Origin: Pseudomonadales bacterium
GTDB taxonomy: Bacteria > Pseudomonadota > Gammaproteobacteria > Pseudomonadales > Azotimanducaceae
DNA length: 64,000 nt
Direction of reading: 5' to 3'
Assembly: GCA_024234635.1 (NCBI GenBank)
Contig: JACKNX010000002.1
Span: forward strand, 372,001-436,000
The stretch's first letter is position 1, and each line of letters opens with the position of its first letter. The notes under the pieces are model-generated. The model was not told the DNA's origin. It ran no database searches and was given only the letters and a program-made list of their open reading frames with translations. This document shows positions 63,966-64,000 of this stretch, one piece after another. Both the position numbers and the translations under genes were made by a program.

Positions 63966-64000
63966 GCTCCCCCCTCAGTGCACACGGTCCAGACAGTAGC

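Overview
The window reads as a high-GC gammaproteobacterial chromosome segment. This is inferred from RdgC (a beta/gammaproteobacterial protein), a 7TMR-DISM hybrid kinase, a TorF-type porin, malate synthase G, Coq4 and a TonB-dependent receptor paired with a DUF3604 protein. The many acyl-CoA dehydrogenase, CoA-transferase, thioesterase, SDR, EthD, ABM and luciferase-like oxidoreductase genes suggest a free-living heterotroph that degrades lipids or xenobiotics. I see no rRNA, tRNA, prophage, CRISPR array or replication origin.

Layout. 0-5 kb: the tail of a flavin-dependent acyl-CoA dehydrogenase-like gene, a type-B carboxylesterase, a Phd-VapC toxin-antitoxin pair split by a small palindromic mobile element, and a double VOC protein. 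4.6-7 kb: a LysR regulator translationally coupled to a membrane protein and divergent from a TorF-type porin. 7.3-17.2 kb: a stretch of exported or membrane proteins of unknown role around a hybrid kinase, a TPR membrane protein and a NarL-type response regulator, followed by a von Willebrand A protein with three internal repeats. This part looks less GC-rich than the rest and is the most enigmatic block. 17.4-27.2 kb: rdgC, patatin, AEC transporter, RumA-type RNA methyltransferase, 7TMR-DISM hybrid kinase, PaaI thioesterase, and a GntR-ABC operon with its own operator. 27.4-36.8 kb: EthD, CsgG-like, CoA-transferase, J-domain/PilZ fusion, acyl-CoA dehydrogenase, sugar-type MFS transporter, SDR, TetR and Coq4. 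36.8-50 kb: PEGA-FGE protein, metY, CoA-binding protein, aminotransferase, rsgA, an M48/YgjP-type peptidase, NUDIX, LLM oxidoreductase, VOC, DUF2845, a DUF4212/sodium symporter pair and a sulfotransferase. 50.3-64 kb: glcB, acyl-CoA dehydrogenase, two ABM-type proteins, DUF3604, a frameshifted TonB receptor, an XRE regulator, and an operon of phosphotransferase, CMD, class III aminotransferase and LLM oxidoreductase.

Main points of interest: (1) a 176-bp palindromic element flanked by CTAG copies inserted exactly at the antitoxin-stop/toxin-start overlap; (2) two gapless 130-bp intergenic repeats (about 45.5 and 50.1 kb) that fold as an outer stem around three hairpins, with compensatory changes, plus a second module shared with a nested palindrome at 4.5 kb; (3) a J-domain/zinc-ribbon/PilZ protein with intact cyclic-di-GMP motifs; (4) rsgA coding sequence that continues upstream of any normal start codon to the preceding gene's stop; (5) paired operators between the TonB receptor and the XRE regulator; (6) the 7-17 kb sensory/exported-protein block as a candidate undescribed signalling system.
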